DNA of 64,000 nucleotides. Source: JAEKNW01 sp963678375 (GTDB taxonomy: Bacteria; Cloacimonadota; Cloacimonadia; Cloacimonadales; JAFGVF01). The position numbers and the translations under genes were made by a program. A model generated the notes under the pieces. That model saw only the letters and a program-made list of their open reading frames with translations. It was not told the origin of the DNA and did not search any database. The DNA is taken from NCBI GenBank assembly GCA_963678375.2, contig OY782831.1, positions 868,001-932,000 on the forward strand, written 5' to 3'. How positions within the stretch are numbered: the stretch's first letter is position 1; every line of letters begins with the position of its first letter. This document shows positions 53,075 through 62,643 of the stretch, piece by piece.

Positions 53075-56000
53075 TTATTTCATTAAAACACCTTTAACCA
53101 TCTGTGATTCATCCTTTGTTTCCATTCTAAAGAAATAAATTCCTGAAGCACAATCTCTTCCATCTAAGTCTTTGCCATTCCAAACTACATTATGGAAACC
53201 TTCAGTAAAGTTATCTCTTGTGATAGTATTAATCAACTGACCTCTTACATTAAAGACATTAATTGTTACATCATCAGCCTTATCCATGTAGAAGTTAACT
53301 GTTGTAGTTGGGTTGAATGGATTTGGATAAATTGATCTTAGAACAGTCTTAGTTGGGATAACAATTTCAGGAGTATCATTATTCTGTCCAATTGTAACTA
53401 TTACTGGTCCAAACATCACAGAGCTACCACTAAGTTCGTAACTTTCTAACCAATAATAATATGTTTTATTCATCTCAGCTTTTTCATCAGTATAAGTATA
53501 TGTAGTTGTTGTAACCTGATTATTAGCCTCAATAATATTATCGTTTACTTGAACTGCTGTTGATTCATTATTCATTTCACTTCTATATATATTATAGCCT
53601 GCAATACCACTTTCAGAATGAGTTACCCATGTGAGTTGAGCAAAATAATCTGATGTTTGTACTGCCATAAAGGAAGCTAGGCTAACAGGAAGTGTTTGGT
53701 CATCAGTTGGTCCACCAGGAGTATTCTGAGAATAATCATTTATTGTTACCCAATTACCTGGTGAAGATTGGTAACTAGTATTACCAGAACCACCAACATC
53801 TTGAACTGTATCATCTATAATGGTTTCAGCTTTGGCTTCTGTGATAAGAACTAATTGCCAACGACGTTGAGAACTTGTGCCAAAAAACATACTAGTAGAA
53901 CCTTGTAAAAAACTTACTCCTGCAGGTAAAGCACCAAATTCACTCTCAAAGCTAGCTTGATTATTACCTCGAGTTATTATAATATAGCTATGAGGTTGGA
54001 CATTTCTATCTCCATTATAGCTTACATCATTCAGTTCAAAGTTAGTTGTTAAATTCATTCTGAGGGTAATATTGTCCAAAGAGATTAATTGATCACTATT
54101 GTTAAATAATTCTATATACTCATTTTGATAAGCATTAGCATCACTAACTTCACTTATAAATAAGTTGCCAACCACTGGATCCACAGCATTAGGATAAACA
54201 GTAATATAATCAACTTTTGTTTCAACAGATTCAGTTAATTCTTGATCATATATCAAGAGTTCAACAGTATAAGTTCCTGCAGTATTATATTCAAAAACTG
54301 GATTAGCTGATGCAGAATCTTCTTCTCCATCACCATCTAAATCCCAGCTATACAAATAACCAGGTACACCACCTGAAGTTAAATCAGTGAAAGTAACTTG
54401 TTCTCCTTCTGTAATAGATGTTGTGTTTGCTGAGAAATCAGCTACTAAAGGATCTGGAGATGTTATAGTATAAGCTGCTTCAGCAACATAACTATCAGTA
54501 TTACCTGCTTTAACTGCATAAGCTTTTACTGTTTTACTTTCAGTGAGAGTAAAAGCTCCGTTATATTGATTAGAACTTGTTGATGGGCTGCTGCCATCAG
54601 TTGTATAGTAGATAGTTGCACCATCAGTTTCACAAGTAATACTAACTTCTACTTCTAAAACATATTCTCCTGCTTCAGGTGAGATTACAGGAGTTGCTAC
54701 TGTGCCTTCTTCCACACCACTACCGTCAAAAGTATGAGCTCCTAGATTGCTATATGTACCTTCTGGATAAAAATCCCATTCACAGTTATCATCATCACTT
54801 CCAAATGATGCTAAATCCACAGGATTAGGAGAAAATATTGATGATTTTCTAACTAATGTTTGATCTGCAGTAGAACCACTTGCTCCAATAGTCCATGAAG
54901 AACCTGGATCATTCCCAATCTGACCAATAACATCTATTACCGTGCCATCTTTTAGTAGAGCAACTGCATCATCACCATTAAATCCTAATGTATTAGTAAT
55001 ATTATCTGCAATATTTTGAATAGAACTTACTGCTTGGTTATATGCTATTACATAAACTTCATTAGTTGCTAAAGTTCCACTCAAACTAATTGAATTACCA
55101 GAAGTTGAACCATTAAAATATACTTCTACAGTATAAATACTTAAATCAACTGGACTTCCAGTTCCATTGAATAATTCAATTGCTTTATCATTACCCTTTT
55201 CAACATATTCTGATATTAATAATTCAGAAGCTACATTAGGAGCTTCAGTTACAGTAATATAATCTACTTTTGTCTCTGAATCTGATCCTTTAGCTCCATC
55301 TGTTATAGTTACTGTCACAGTATAAGTTCCTACCGAGGAGTATGAATAAATTGGATTTTCATCAGATGAATCAGTAATAGTATCATTATTAAAATCCCAT
55401 GCATAAGTATATCCACCTGTACCACCGGTTGATAAATCAGTGAAAGTGATATTTTGGTCAACAAAAGCAGATGTAATATTTGCCTCGAAATCCGCATTTA
55501 ATGGTTGAGGGTCAGCAACAATATAGTTTTGTTCGCTTGAAGTTGTTTCATCTAAGTCATCATCCATTGCATATACTTCATAATATACAGTTGTTCCATC
55601 AGATTGTGCAGGGATGTCTGAATCTGTTACATAGGTATCACCTGAAGTATTAGACATAGATATAATCGTTGAAAGATTTCCACTAGAAGTACCCCAATGT
55701 AATTCTGCCCCAGCTATTGTCCCATCTGAATCAGTGATATCAGCAGAAACTGAAACAGTTGTTGATGAAGTTATATTAGAATTTGGGGTTTGAACAATGT
55801 TATTGATTGAAGGAGAAGTATTTCCACCAATTGCTTGTACTGAAAAATCATCCCAGTATATTACTCCACCACCAGGGGAGACATTATAGCTTCTAACTTC
55901 AAATCTTAAGCCATCAACACTACTAGGTGCTTCAATTGTAACTGAGTATTGTTGCCATCCTTCACTATCATCAGAATAAGTATTCGGTCTAAGTTCTGCT

Positions 56001-56374
56001 GTATTAGAAGAAATTGTTGTATTACCTACTAACCAATAAGACCAAATTCTTGCTCTTGCGGCTGGATCATTATCTAAATACCAATAAGAGATAGTATAAG
56101 TTTGACCTTGTACAATTCCACTAACATCTTGTCTAAAATCCTTAGTACCAGCTGTTTGTTTAGCAGAATAGCTACCACTATGAACAATAGTAGTTTCCTG
56201 TACAATATTTTCTATAACATCCCACTCTGTCGGATGAGTTGTATCTGTCCAAGTTTCCAAATCACCATTAGTCATTAATTCAACATCACGAGATTTGAAA
56301 TGGCTTTCTCCATTCAGAGTGTTAAAGCCAAACAGCAATATTACAGCTATAAAAATAATTGATATTTTCTTCAT
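53075..56374 (-). CDS. Large multidomain secreted protein (PKD, lamin-tail, FlgD/sorting C-terminus)
   Basis: This 1,099-residue exported protein has a signal peptide (MKKISIIFIAVILLFGFNTLNG). In order: a carbohydrate-binding-like jelly roll (about 33-180; NGDLETWTD, IYWDDFSVQ) and an Ig-like region (185-290). Next come PKD 1 (290-378; FTDLSTGG, YAWDFNND, VGTYTVTVTI), lamin-tail 1 (380-540) and a chitobiase-type Fn3-associated repeat (555-635; CETDGATIYYTTDGSSPS). PKD 2 (640-725), lamin-tail 2 (735-870) and a fibronectin-like part (890-995) follow. The end is a sorting or FlgD-like fold (SIYPNPFNPTTTVNFYMD, NGKDLDGRDCASGIYFFRMET). No catalytic domain was recognised, so it is probably a surface adhesin or binding protein. 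GGAGGAAAG precedes the ATG. Confidence 0.85.
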   Translation of the reverse strand: MKKISIIFIAVILLFGFNTLNGESHFKSRDVELMTNGDLETWTDTTHPTEWDVIENIVQETTIVHSGSYSAKQTAGTKDFRQDVSGIVQGQTYTISYWYLDNDPAARARIWSYWLVGNTTISSNTAELRPNTYSDDSEGWQQYSVTIEAPSSVDGLRFEVRSYNVSPGGGVIYWDDFSVQAIGGNTSPSINNIVQTPNSNITSSTTVSVSADITDSDGTIAGAELHWGTSSGNLSTIISMSNTSGDTYVTDSDIPAQSDGTTVYYEVYAMDDDLDETTSSEQNYIVADPQPLNADFEANITSAFVDQNITFTDLSTGGTGGYTYAWDFNNDTITDSSDENPIYSYSSVGTYTVTVTITDGAKGSDSETKVDYITVTEAPNVASELLISEYVEKGNDKAIELFNGTGSPVDLSIYTVEVYFNGSTSGNSISLSGTLATNEVYVIAYNQAVSSIQNIADNITNTLGFNGDDAVALLKDGTVIDVIGQIGNDPGSSWTIGASGSTADQTLVRKSSIFSPNPVDLASFGSDDDNCEWDFYPEGTYSNLGAHTFDGSGVEEGTVATPVISPEAGEYVLEVEVSITCETDGATIYYTTDGSSPSTSSNQYNGAFTLTESKTVKAYAVKAGNTDSYVAEAAYTITSPDPLVADFSANTTSITEGEQVTFTDLTSGGVPGYLYSWDLDGDGEEDSASANPVFEYNTAGTYTVELLIYDQELTESVETKVDYITVYPNAVDPVVGNLFISEVSDANAYQNEYIELFNNSDQLISLDNITLRMNLTTNFELNDVSYNGDRNVQPHSYIIITRGNNQASFESEFGALPAGVSFLQGSTSMFFGTSSQRRWQLVLITEAKAETIIDDTVQDVGGSGNTSYQSSPGNWVTINDYSQNTPGGPTDDQTLPVSLASFMAVQTSDYFAQLTWVTHSESGIAGYNIYRSEMNNESTAVQVNDNIIEANNQVTTTTYTYTDEKAEMNKTYYYWLESYELSGSSVMFGPVIVTIGQNNDTPEIVIPTKTVLRSIYPNPFNPTTTVNFYMDKADDVTINVFNVRGQLINTITRDNFTEGFHNVVWNGKDLDGRDCASGIYFFRMETKDESQMVKGVLMK

Positions 56375-56688
56375 CTTTCCTCCAAATTATTTTACATTAT
56401 TTATATATTTAATTTTAGTCTAAAATATTATAGTCTTTAGCATTTGTCAAATATTTTATTTTTTTTGAATCATCTTAAGATATTAAACTCCTAGATCTTA
56501 GCTTAGAATCGGTATTTATAGTAGTTATGAATATTTCTTAATATTAATTATATCCTTAATAATTTAAGTGAATGTAATTACTTAGTTGTAAATTTTCTTT
56601 GCGGGAGTCTCAATTATGCTACACATTCTTTAATTTACAATATAAAAAAGCTCGGTTACCCGAGCTTTGACTTTTTCATAAGACTTTA
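56375..56688. other. Intergenic region of about 314 nt
   Basis: AT-rich spacer. It holds the hairpin terminator of the formiminotransferase gene at 56647-56668 and presumably the promoter of the secreted-protein gene near its left end. No gene or repeat copy was recognised in the rest. Confidence 0.5.
56647..56668 (-). terminator. Terminator of the formiminotransferase/cyclodeaminase gene
   Basis: A 9-bp stem AAAGCTCGG / CCGAGCTTT with a TTAC loop is followed on the minus strand by TTTTTTATA. It begins about 20 bases past the stop. Confidence 0.92.
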
Positions 56689-58353
56689 TTATAATCTATT
56701 CAAGATATCTTCTTCTACAGCAAGTGCTAGTTTATTGGTGTTTTCCCAAAGAATTTTAGCTTTTTCTGTAATTTCAGTTTTAAATTTCTCCTCAGAAATT
56801 CCTGCCATATTAATCATAACATTAAGGTAAGCCGCTTTAGCACCAGCATTAGCAGTTAAAGCAGCAACACCAGCATCGGAAAGGGCATTAGTATTACCAA
56901 CCACAGCTACTTTCTCAGCTAATTGAACAGCATCCCAGCAGATTTCAAGAGTTTTCAAAGGAATAAGAATAGCTTCTTTAGTAGCTTCTTCCATAGCTTT
57001 AATTCTGATTGCTTTATCTTCATCAGTCTTTTTAGGAAGCTTCATTGCATCCATCATTACATAGAAAGCCTGAGTATCTTCATCTACAGCAGAAATCGAT
57101 CTTTCTTTAATAGATTGGCCTTCTTCAGCATATTTTTTTACTTCTTCTTGAACTTTATCATAGCCTTTTTTGCCAACAGTAAGGTTTGAAACCATAGCAG
57201 AAAGAGCACCAGACATTGCAACACAAACAGCTGCTACAGAACCACCGCCAGGAGCAGGTGAGTCTGTAGATAACTCATCTGTAAAATCAGTAATAGTCAT
57301 ATTTACAAGATTCTCAGGATTTGAGATAGCATATTCAATAACTTTCTTATCTAAATCAAATTCAGCTAAATCATCTAAACCCATTGATTTTACGGCAGTT
57401 TCCATGATTTTTCTTTCAGGAATACCAGCTGATTCACCCATTCTTTTCAAGTAGAATTTCCCAGCTTGGATAAGAGCTTCTTTAGGTGTTAGCCCAACTA
57501 GTTCAGAGCCTGTAACATGAATACCCTTAGCAAGGGCAAGTTCTCTAACTTTTTCTAAAACTTCATGTACAGGAGTTATTTTATAGTTAGTTAGATTGAT
57601 AGAGATTTGAGCTCTGTCATATTCATCTATGAACCAACCAACAGCCTTACATTCCTTAAAAATGCCTGGTTTCTTTACTTTTTTACCATTAGCATCTTTA
57701 ATTAATTTACCTCTTTCGTCACGAGCTGATCGACCTTTTTCTCTAATATCAAGGGCAATATCATGAGCTTTAGCTTTATCACGAGTATTTAGGTTAATAT
57801 TATAAGCAATAAGGAATTCTCTTACACCGATTGCTGTTGCCCCAGATTTTGCATTGAATTGATGTGGACCAAAGTCTGGTTTCCATTCAGGGTCTTGCAT
57901 TTTCTTAGGGAGGGCTTCATATTCACCTTTTCTTACGTTTGCAAGATTCTTCCATTCTGGTTTAGAAGCAGAGTATTCATAAAGATAAATAGGTATTCCT
58001 AATTCTTCACCAACTCTTTTTCCAAGTTTTTTTGAATATTCGATACATTCTTCCATAGTAACATCAGAGATTGGGATTAGTGGGCAGACATCTGTAGCAC
58101 CCATACGAGCGTGAGTTCCGTGATGTTTCGTCATATCAATCAACTCACCAGCCTTTTTAATAGCTTGGAAAGCAGCTTCAATAACCGCATCAGGATTACC
58201 CACAAAGGTAAAAACAGTACGGTTTGTTTCTGCACCTGGATCTACATCTAAGAGAGTTACATTGTTAACTGAACATATAGAAGCAGCAATAGCATCTAGT
58301 ATCTTCTTATCACAACCTTCACTAAAATTAGGAACGCATTCGATAAGTTTCAT
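56689..58353 (-). CDS. ftcD: Fused glutamate formiminotransferase / formimino-THF cyclodeaminase
   Basis: The bifunctional enzyme moves the formimino group of formiminoglutamate to tetrahydrofolate and then releases ammonia, the end of one histidine-degradation route. The formiminotransferase half (about 1-330) opens MKLIECVPNFSEG, then FVGNPDAVIEAAF, HHGTHARMGATDVCPLIP and VGLTPKEALIQAG. The cyclodeaminase half (about 340-554) has DFTDELSTDSPAPGGGSVAAVC and the C-terminal helices. Length (554) matches the fused form. GGAGGAAT precedes the ATG. No hutH/hutU/hutI gene is in the window. The gene lies 22 bases after the CorC gene stop and may be read with it. Confidence 0.96.
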   Translation of the reverse strand: MKLIECVPNFSEGCDKKILDAIAASICSVNNVTLLDVDPGAETNRTVFTFVGNPDAVIEAAFQAIKKAGELIDMTKHHGTHARMGATDVCPLIPISDVTMEECIEYSKKLGKRVGEELGIPIYLYEYSASKPEWKNLANVRKGEYEALPKKMQDPEWKPDFGPHQFNAKSGATAIGVREFLIAYNINLNTRDKAKAHDIALDIREKGRSARDERGKLIKDANGKKVKKPGIFKECKAVGWFIDEYDRAQISINLTNYKITPVHEVLEKVRELALAKGIHVTGSELVGLTPKEALIQAGKFYLKRMGESAGIPERKIMETAVKSMGLDDLAEFDLDKKVIEYAISNPENLVNMTITDFTDELSTDSPAPGGGSVAAVCVAMSGALSAMVSNLTVGKKGYDKVQEEVKKYAEEGQSIKERSISAVDEDTQAFYVMMDAMKLPKKTDEDKAIRIKAMEEATKEAILIPLKTLEICWDAVQLAEKVAVVGNTNALSDAGVAALTANAGAKAAYLNVMINMAGISEEKFKTEITEKAKILWENTNKLALAVEEDILNRL

Positions 58354-58375
58354 AAATTCCTCCGAATTATTTTTA

Positions 58376-59617
58376 TTATTTCTTATTTATTTTTTTTACT
58401 TTAACTTTTTCAATCTTTCTTTCGGTTGCTTGAATAACTTGTATCCTAAAACCTTCTATATTAATATATTGTCCTAATTTTGGAATTCTTTCAATAGTGT
58501 CAATAATTAGACCTGCAAGGGTTTTGTAGTTTCCTTCTGGAAGATCTAAATCATATTCATCATTTAAGTCATCAACTTCATAGTCGCCATTTATGATGTA
58601 AGTATCCTCGCTAATTTTAACAACATCAGATGTATCATCTTCGTGGTCATACTCATCTTCAATATCACCAACAATTTCTTCCATGATGTCTTCAAAGGTT
58701 ACTATTCCTGAAGTTCCCCCATAAGAATCAACTACAATAGTCATAGACTTCTTTTGCTTTTGCATTTCTTGCATTAGAACATTTAAACTGATATTTTCTG
58801 GTGAAAAATATGGTTCTCTCAGCAAGTCTTTGGCTCTTGCGTCAGGACTCAAATCTTTTTTTAGAATATCATAAATAATGAGAATGCCTGTAATATTATC
58901 TATGGTTTCACAATACACAGGATAGCGCGTAAAGCCTTCTTCTCGGACAACATCCAGTATCTCGGTTAAGGATGTATTTTCCTCAAAACCAATAATATCT
59001 CTCCGAGGAACCATAATATCTTCAGCAGTTAAAGTGTTAAACTCAAGCATTTCTTCTAGCATCTCTTTTTGAGGATGGGTAATATTTTTATCTTCTTTGG
59101 TATTAGCTAAAAAGAGAGCTAAATCATCCTTTGTTAAATAAGCTAGAGAATGAGGTCCACTTATATTAAATCTCTTATAAAGCCAATCGTTGAGCCAGGT
59201 TACAACTGCAACAAATGGTCTTAGTAAAAAGTATGATACCTTTAAAAAGTTAAAAGTCTTTGGAACAATTGAGTTTGAATAATCCCTAAAGACTATTTTA
59301 GGAACTATTTCACCAATAAGGAAGACCATCACACCGATGAAAAGTGATACATATTCTTGTTTAAAAGCTCCGCTATTATGAGCAATGACAGTTGCAACAG
59401 CAGCTAAAAGGATATTAACAATATTATTACCGATTAGAATTGTACCAAAGAATTTATCTGGTTTTGTAGCAAAGTTGAGAAGTTCTTTCTTTCTTTTATC
59501 ATACCTTGCATCTTTTTCAAGGCGTAGCATATCTAAAGAGACTATACCTGTCTCTAATCCTGAGAATAAAAATGAGAGCAGAAACAATACAATAAGTACT
59601 ACAATATTTAGTAACAT
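58376..59617 (-). CDS. HlyC/CorC (CNNM-CBS) family membrane protein
   Basis: This 413-residue inner-membrane protein has an N-terminal CNNM/DUF21 domain (about 1-180) with NIVVLIVLFLLSFLFSGLETGIVSLD and LIGNNIVNILLAAVAT. Two CBS domains follow (EDIMVPRRDIIGFEENTSLTEILD and IYDILKKDLSPDARAKDL), then the CorC_HlyC domain (MTIVVDSYGGTSGIVTFEDIMEEIVG, PEGNYKTLAGLIIDTIERIPKLG). The family is implicated in Mg2+/Co2+ homeostasis or efflux. AGGAAA precedes the ATG. It starts 21 bases after prfA. Confidence 0.93.
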   Translation of the reverse strand: MLLNIVVLIVLFLLSFLFSGLETGIVSLDMLRLEKDARYDKRKKELLNFATKPDKFFGTILIGNNIVNILLAAVATVIAHNSGAFKQEYVSLFIGVMVFLIGEIVPKIVFRDYSNSIVPKTFNFLKVSYFLLRPFVAVVTWLNDWLYKRFNISGPHSLAYLTKDDLALFLANTKEDKNITHPQKEMLEEMLEFNTLTAEDIMVPRRDIIGFEENTSLTEILDVVREEGFTRYPVYCETIDNITGILIIYDILKKDLSPDARAKDLLREPYFSPENISLNVLMQEMQKQKKSMTIVVDSYGGTSGIVTFEDIMEEIVGDIEDEYDHEDDTSDVVKISEDTYIINGDYEVDDLNDEYDLDLPEGNYKTLAGLIIDTIERIPKLGQYINIEGFRIQVIQATERKIEKVKVKKINKK

Positions 59618-59638
59618 TTTCCTACTTCTTAATTATTA

Positions 59639-60706
59639 TTAGTTATTAATCTGTTCATTTTTATAAGCAATTTTCAATGCTTCAATGAACTCGTTTATAT
59701 CTCCTGCCATAATTTGATCGAACTTATAAGATGTCAAATTAATTCTGTGATCTGTAACTCTTGATTGAGGGAAGTTATAGGTTCTAATCTTTGCACTTCT
59801 GTCTCCAGTACCTACTTGAGACTTCCTAGTAGCTGATATTTCAGCTTCCTGCTTAGCTATTTCTAAATCAAGAAGTCTTGATCTAAGAACTTTCATAGCT
59901 TTATCTTTATTTTTAATTTGTGATTTTTCATCTTGACATGTGATTACCAAACCGGTGGGAAGGTGAGTGATGCGGACAGCTGAATCTGTTGTATTAACAC
60001 TTTGACCACCATTGCCTGAAGAGCGATAAACATCAATCTTAAGATCATTTTGATTAATCTCTACATCAACATCATCTGCTTCAGGAAGGACAGCAACAGT
60101 AATAGCAGAAGTGTGTATTCTACCACTTGCTTCTGTTTCTGGAACTCTTTGCACGCGATGAACACCTGATTCAAATCTCATAGTTCCATAAACATTATCA
60201 CCTCTTAACATGAAAGTAACTTCTCGGTAACCACCTTTATCTGTCATATTGGAAGATAGTACTTCCATTTTCCAACCTTGGTTAGTTACAAAATAGCTGT
60301 ACATTCGAAAAAGATCTGCAGCAAACAAAGCTGCTTCCTCTCCACCTGTTCCAGCTCTTATTTCAACAATAGCATCTTTGTCATCATTTGGATCTTTTGG
60401 TGCTAGCATTTCTTTAAGAGACTCAGCCAGTTCAGCTAGTTTTTCTTCTGATTCTTCAATATCCATTTTTGCTAAATCCTGCATATCTTTATCTTTTTCG
60501 TGAGCTAGCAAGTCTTTTGAATCTTTGATGTTTTTCTCAACTTCTAAATACTCTTTATGGGCTGTTAGAATCTCCTCAAGTTCTTTGAATCTTTTGGATA
60601 TTTTTCCATAAACTCTTCTATCTGACATTAGTTTCTGGTCATACACTTGTTCTCTTAACTTAGTATGTTCTTCAACTAATGAATCTAATTTATCTTGGGG
60701 TATCAT
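59639..60706 (-). CDS. prfA: Peptide chain release factor 1
   Basis: RF1 terminates translation at UAA and UAG. Its 355 residues show the family layout: an N-terminal coiled coil, EIRAGTGGEEAALFAADLFRMY, the codon-recognition region with VPETEASGRIHTSAITVAVLP, and the GGQ loop SSGNGGQSVNTTDSAVRITHLPTG. Length is typical of RF1. AGGAG precedes the ATG. It follows the DUF1385 gene by 14 bases; rpmE-DUF1385-prfA is an order found in many bacteria. Confidence 0.97.
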   Translation of the reverse strand: MIPQDKLDSLVEEHTKLREQVYDQKLMSDRRVYGKISKRFKELEEILTAHKEYLEVEKNIKDSKDLLAHEKDKDMQDLAKMDIEESEEKLAELAESLKEMLAPKDPNDDKDAIVEIRAGTGGEEAALFAADLFRMYSYFVTNQGWKMEVLSSNMTDKGGYREVTFMLRGDNVYGTMRFESGVHRVQRVPETEASGRIHTSAITVAVLPEADDVDVEINQNDLKIDVYRSSGNGGQSVNTTDSAVRITHLPTGLVITCQDEKSQIKNKDKAMKVLRSRLLDLEIAKQEAEISATRKSQVGTGDRSAKIRTYNFPQSRVTDHRINLTSYKFDQIMAGDINEFIEALKIAYKNEQINN

Positions 60707-60720
60707 AATCTACTCCTAAA

Positions 60721-61668
60721 TTACTTATCTAAAACTGTTAAATTTTCATAATTATTCACATCAATATCTAATGCAGATTTCATTGCTATTACTGCACATT
60801 CAATCATCTCATCTGTTGGAGGCTGGGTTGTGATTCTCTGAAGGGCTAATCCTGGGAAAGTAAATAATTTTACCAGTGGATTATTAATGTTCTTTCCAGA
60901 AAACTTGAGTACTTCATAGGAGATACCAGAAACTAAAGGAATTAGTGGAAAGTGGATTAAGAGTCTTTGCCACCAAGCTATATCGGCGATCCAATACATC
61001 TGAACTATTGTATCTACAATAGAAAATAGTAGAATAGCAATCAGCATTACTAGGAAAATAAATGAAGTACCACAACGCGGGTGAAGAGTAGTAAATTGTT
61101 GGACACTTAAAGAATCTAAAGCAGCTTGTTTTTCCCAAGCATGAACACTTTTGTGCTCTGCTCCATGATATTGAAATACTCTTCTTACATCTTTTAATTT
61201 GCTAATAGCCCATACATAGGCGATAAAGAAGAAAATCCTGATTGAGCCTGCTAAAAGATTAAAAAGTGCATTGTTATCCATCTTCTGACTTAAGAAATAA
61301 GGTACTACTCCAAAAAGCAATATAGCAAAACCAAAAGCAAAGAGATATGAAAAAAACTCTTCACTCTTCTTACGGAAATCTGACTTTGCAGCTTCCTTTT
61401 CATCTACATAATCTAGTTCATAGCGTGAAGCAGAGAATGTTAGAGTTTTAATCCCGATAATCATCATTTCAATAAGGGAAGCAAATCCTCTGATTAGAGG
61501 TAATCCAAGAAATTTAACCTTCTTAGTAACACTCTCAAATTTTTCTTTTTTTAATTCTAATGAACCATCTTTTCTTCTTACACAGGTTGCTATATGCTCA
61601 GGACCACGCATCATAACGCCTTCTATGACAGCTTGACCACCAATGGCAATCTCTTTCACTTTACCCAT
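60721..61668 (-). CDS. DUF1385 family membrane protein
   Basis: This 315-residue protein starts with the family signature IAIGGQAVIEGVMMRGPEHIATCVRR. It has several hydrophobic helices and the motif YHGAEHKSVHAWE followed by LHPRCGTSFIFLV, which keeps the conserved His, Glu and Cys. The biochemical function is not established, although a link to stress or adhesin formation has been reported in some species. AAGGAT precedes the ATG. It lies between rpmE and prfA. Confidence 0.93.
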   Translation of the reverse strand: MGKVKEIAIGGQAVIEGVMMRGPEHIATCVRRKDGSLELKKEKFESVTKKVKFLGLPLIRGFASLIEMMIIGIKTLTFSASRYELDYVDEKEAAKSDFRKKSEEFFSYLFAFGFAILLFGVVPYFLSQKMDNNALFNLLAGSIRIFFFIAYVWAISKLKDVRRVFQYHGAEHKSVHAWEKQAALDSLSVQQFTTLHPRCGTSFIFLVMLIAILLFSIVDTIVQMYWIADIAWWQRLLIHFPLIPLVSGISYEVLKFSGKNINNPLVKLFTFPGLALQRITTQPPTDEMIECAVIAMKSALDIDVNNYENLTVLDK

Positions 61669-61698
61669 TTTTATATCCTTTTGATATTATAAAAAAAA

Positions 61699-61725
61699 CA
61701 CCACAGGCATAATGCTACTGTGGTG
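61699..61725 (-). terminator. Terminator after rpmE
   Basis: An 8-bp stem CACCACAG / CTGTGGTG encloses an 11-base loop and is followed on the minus strand by eight T. It lies between rpmE and the DUF1385 gene and could attenuate read-through from rpmE into the downstream genes. Confidence 0.88.
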
Positions 61726-61741
61726 CAAAATTGTAATTATT

Positions 61742-61948
61742 CTACTTTTTGTCTTTACTATATTTTTGTTTAAACTTCTCTACACGGCCTGCAGTATCAA
61801 GTAATTTTTCTTTTCCTGTAAAGAATGGATGACACTCATTACAGATAGAAACATTGATATCACCAGAAGTAGATTTTGTTTCAAAAGTGTTTCCACACAT
61901 ACAAGTAACTTTAACTTTTTTATACTTAGGATGGATTCCTTCTTTCAT
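61742..61948 (-). CDS. rpmE: 50S ribosomal protein L31 (zinc-binding type)
   Basis: This 68-residue protein matches L31: MKEGIHPKYKKVKVTCMCGNTFETKST at the start and SICNECHPFFTGKEKLLDTAGRVEKFKQKY at the end. The four Cys (CMC and CNEC) make it the zinc-bound C+ form rather than the zinc-free YkgM form. GGAGTG precedes the ATG. First gene of the rpmE / DUF1385 / prfA series. Confidence 0.97.
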   Translation of the reverse strand: MKEGIHPKYKKVKVTCMCGNTFETKSTSGDINVSICNECHPFFTGKEKLLDTAGRVEKFKQKYSKDKK

Positions 61949-62011
61949 CTTTCACTCCTATTTATTATCATTAATTATTTATCTATTGCCTCTTACAATT
62001 TCGTAGTTAAC

Positions 62012-62040
62012 ATAAAAAATCTCCACTGCTTATGTGTCAA
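62012..62040 (-). promoter_or_regulatory. Candidate promoter of rpmE
   Basis: On the minus strand TTGACA (62035-62040) is followed after 17 bases by TTTTAT (62012-62017). It lies about 65 bases before the rpmE ATG. Confidence 0.4.
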
Positions 62041-62127
62041 TATTTTTCTTTACTTTTTATGGATTTAAATGTCTGAGACTCTTTAACATTATGCCATAGT
62101 CCCTTGAAATACACGACAAAAGTATCT

Positions 62128-62180
62128 ATGGACTGACAGCATCCCTGCTGTCAGAACTGTGGAAGTAAGGATGCTTCCAC
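62128..62180. repeat. Double-hairpin intergenic element, copy 2
   Basis: Hairpins CTGACAGCA-TCCC-TGCTGTCAG (62133-62154) and GTGGAAGTA-AGGA-TGCTTCCAC (62159-62180, one T-G pair) repeat the design at 4498-4548. The lead-in CTATGGA and the tetraloop sizes are conserved, while stem 1 differs at several positions with both strands changed together. Confidence 0.85.
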
Positions 62181-62229
62181 TCCATAATTTTTGCTGGGCA
62201 CGGGCAGGGACGCTTCCACTCCATAATTT
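62170..62229. repeat. Partial direct duplication of the double-hairpin element's right arm
   Basis: A 21-base unit beginning GATGCTTCCACTCC (62170-62190) recurs as GACGCTTCCACTCC (62209-62229), with a single difference, 39 bases downstream. Confidence 0.8.
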
Positions 62230-62309
62230 CTATTGACCCTCTATAAGGCTGGTGCTTCAACCCCTGTAAAGTGCCAAAAGGTTATTAGTAAAAGACTCCT
62301 GATTAGTTC

Positions 62310-62365
62310 TTGATTGTTAGTTTCCCTTTATAAATCCAATGATTATTTGAGACAATAACAATCAA
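62310..62365. repeat. Dispersed hairpin repeat (module i), copy C
   Basis: TTGATTGTTA (62310-62319) pairs with TAACAATCAA (62356-62365). Length (56 nt), arm sequence and the inner TTATTTGAGA before the right arm match the copy at 11715-11770. Confidence 0.75.
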
Positions 62366-62383
62366 GAGCCACAAAAGTTGTAT

Positions 62384-62419
62384 CTTAAACCCGAATAGTG
62401 CAGTAGAACTTTAATAAAG
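62384..62419. repeat. Dispersed intergenic repeat (module ii), copy C
   Basis: Begins TTAAACCCGAATAGTGCAGT and aligns with 47571-47604 with a few substitutions and one gap. Confidence 0.65.
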
Positions 62420-62518
62420 AGGGTTAGATTCTTTTAGCAAAGTCCTCTTCTTTGAGGGAGATACAGGGGATGAATCCATATAATACGCATATAATATATC
62501 TTCAAGAAAATTATGAAG

Positions 62519-62554
62519 CTTATTTTGCAGTTGAAGATAGTGCTATTCGCAAAG
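62519..62554. repeat. Dispersed intergenic repeat (module iii), copy C
   Basis: A 36-base version of the repeat at 11893 and 47709, one base shorter in the T run and with several substitutions. The AGTGCTATTC core is identical in all three, and similarity continues into CTGCAGTATTGGGTTAA on the right. Confidence 0.75.
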
Positions 62555-62615
62555 GTCTCTGCAGTATTGGGTTAATTTCATATAATGACTTAGCTAAAAA
62601 AAATATTGCCTAAAA

Positions 62616-62643
62616 TTGACATATAAAATAATTTGCCTATAAA
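62616..62643 (+). promoter_or_regulatory. Candidate sigma70-type promoter for the zinc-ribbon gene / ileS
   Basis: TTGACA (62616-62621), a 16-base spacer and TATAAA (62638-62643; 5 of 6 consensus) lie 32 bases before the ATG of the small gene. It is the best promoter match I saw in the window. Confidence 0.6.

Noticed and set aside
57170..57454. 94-residue plus-strand frame opposite ftcD
   Set aside because: Wholly antisense to a well-conserved enzyme, with no ribosome binding site or recognisable protein feature.
61829..62068. Plus-strand frame overlapping rpmE in antisense
   Set aside because: No ribosome binding site, and it lies mostly over the L31 gene and its promoter.
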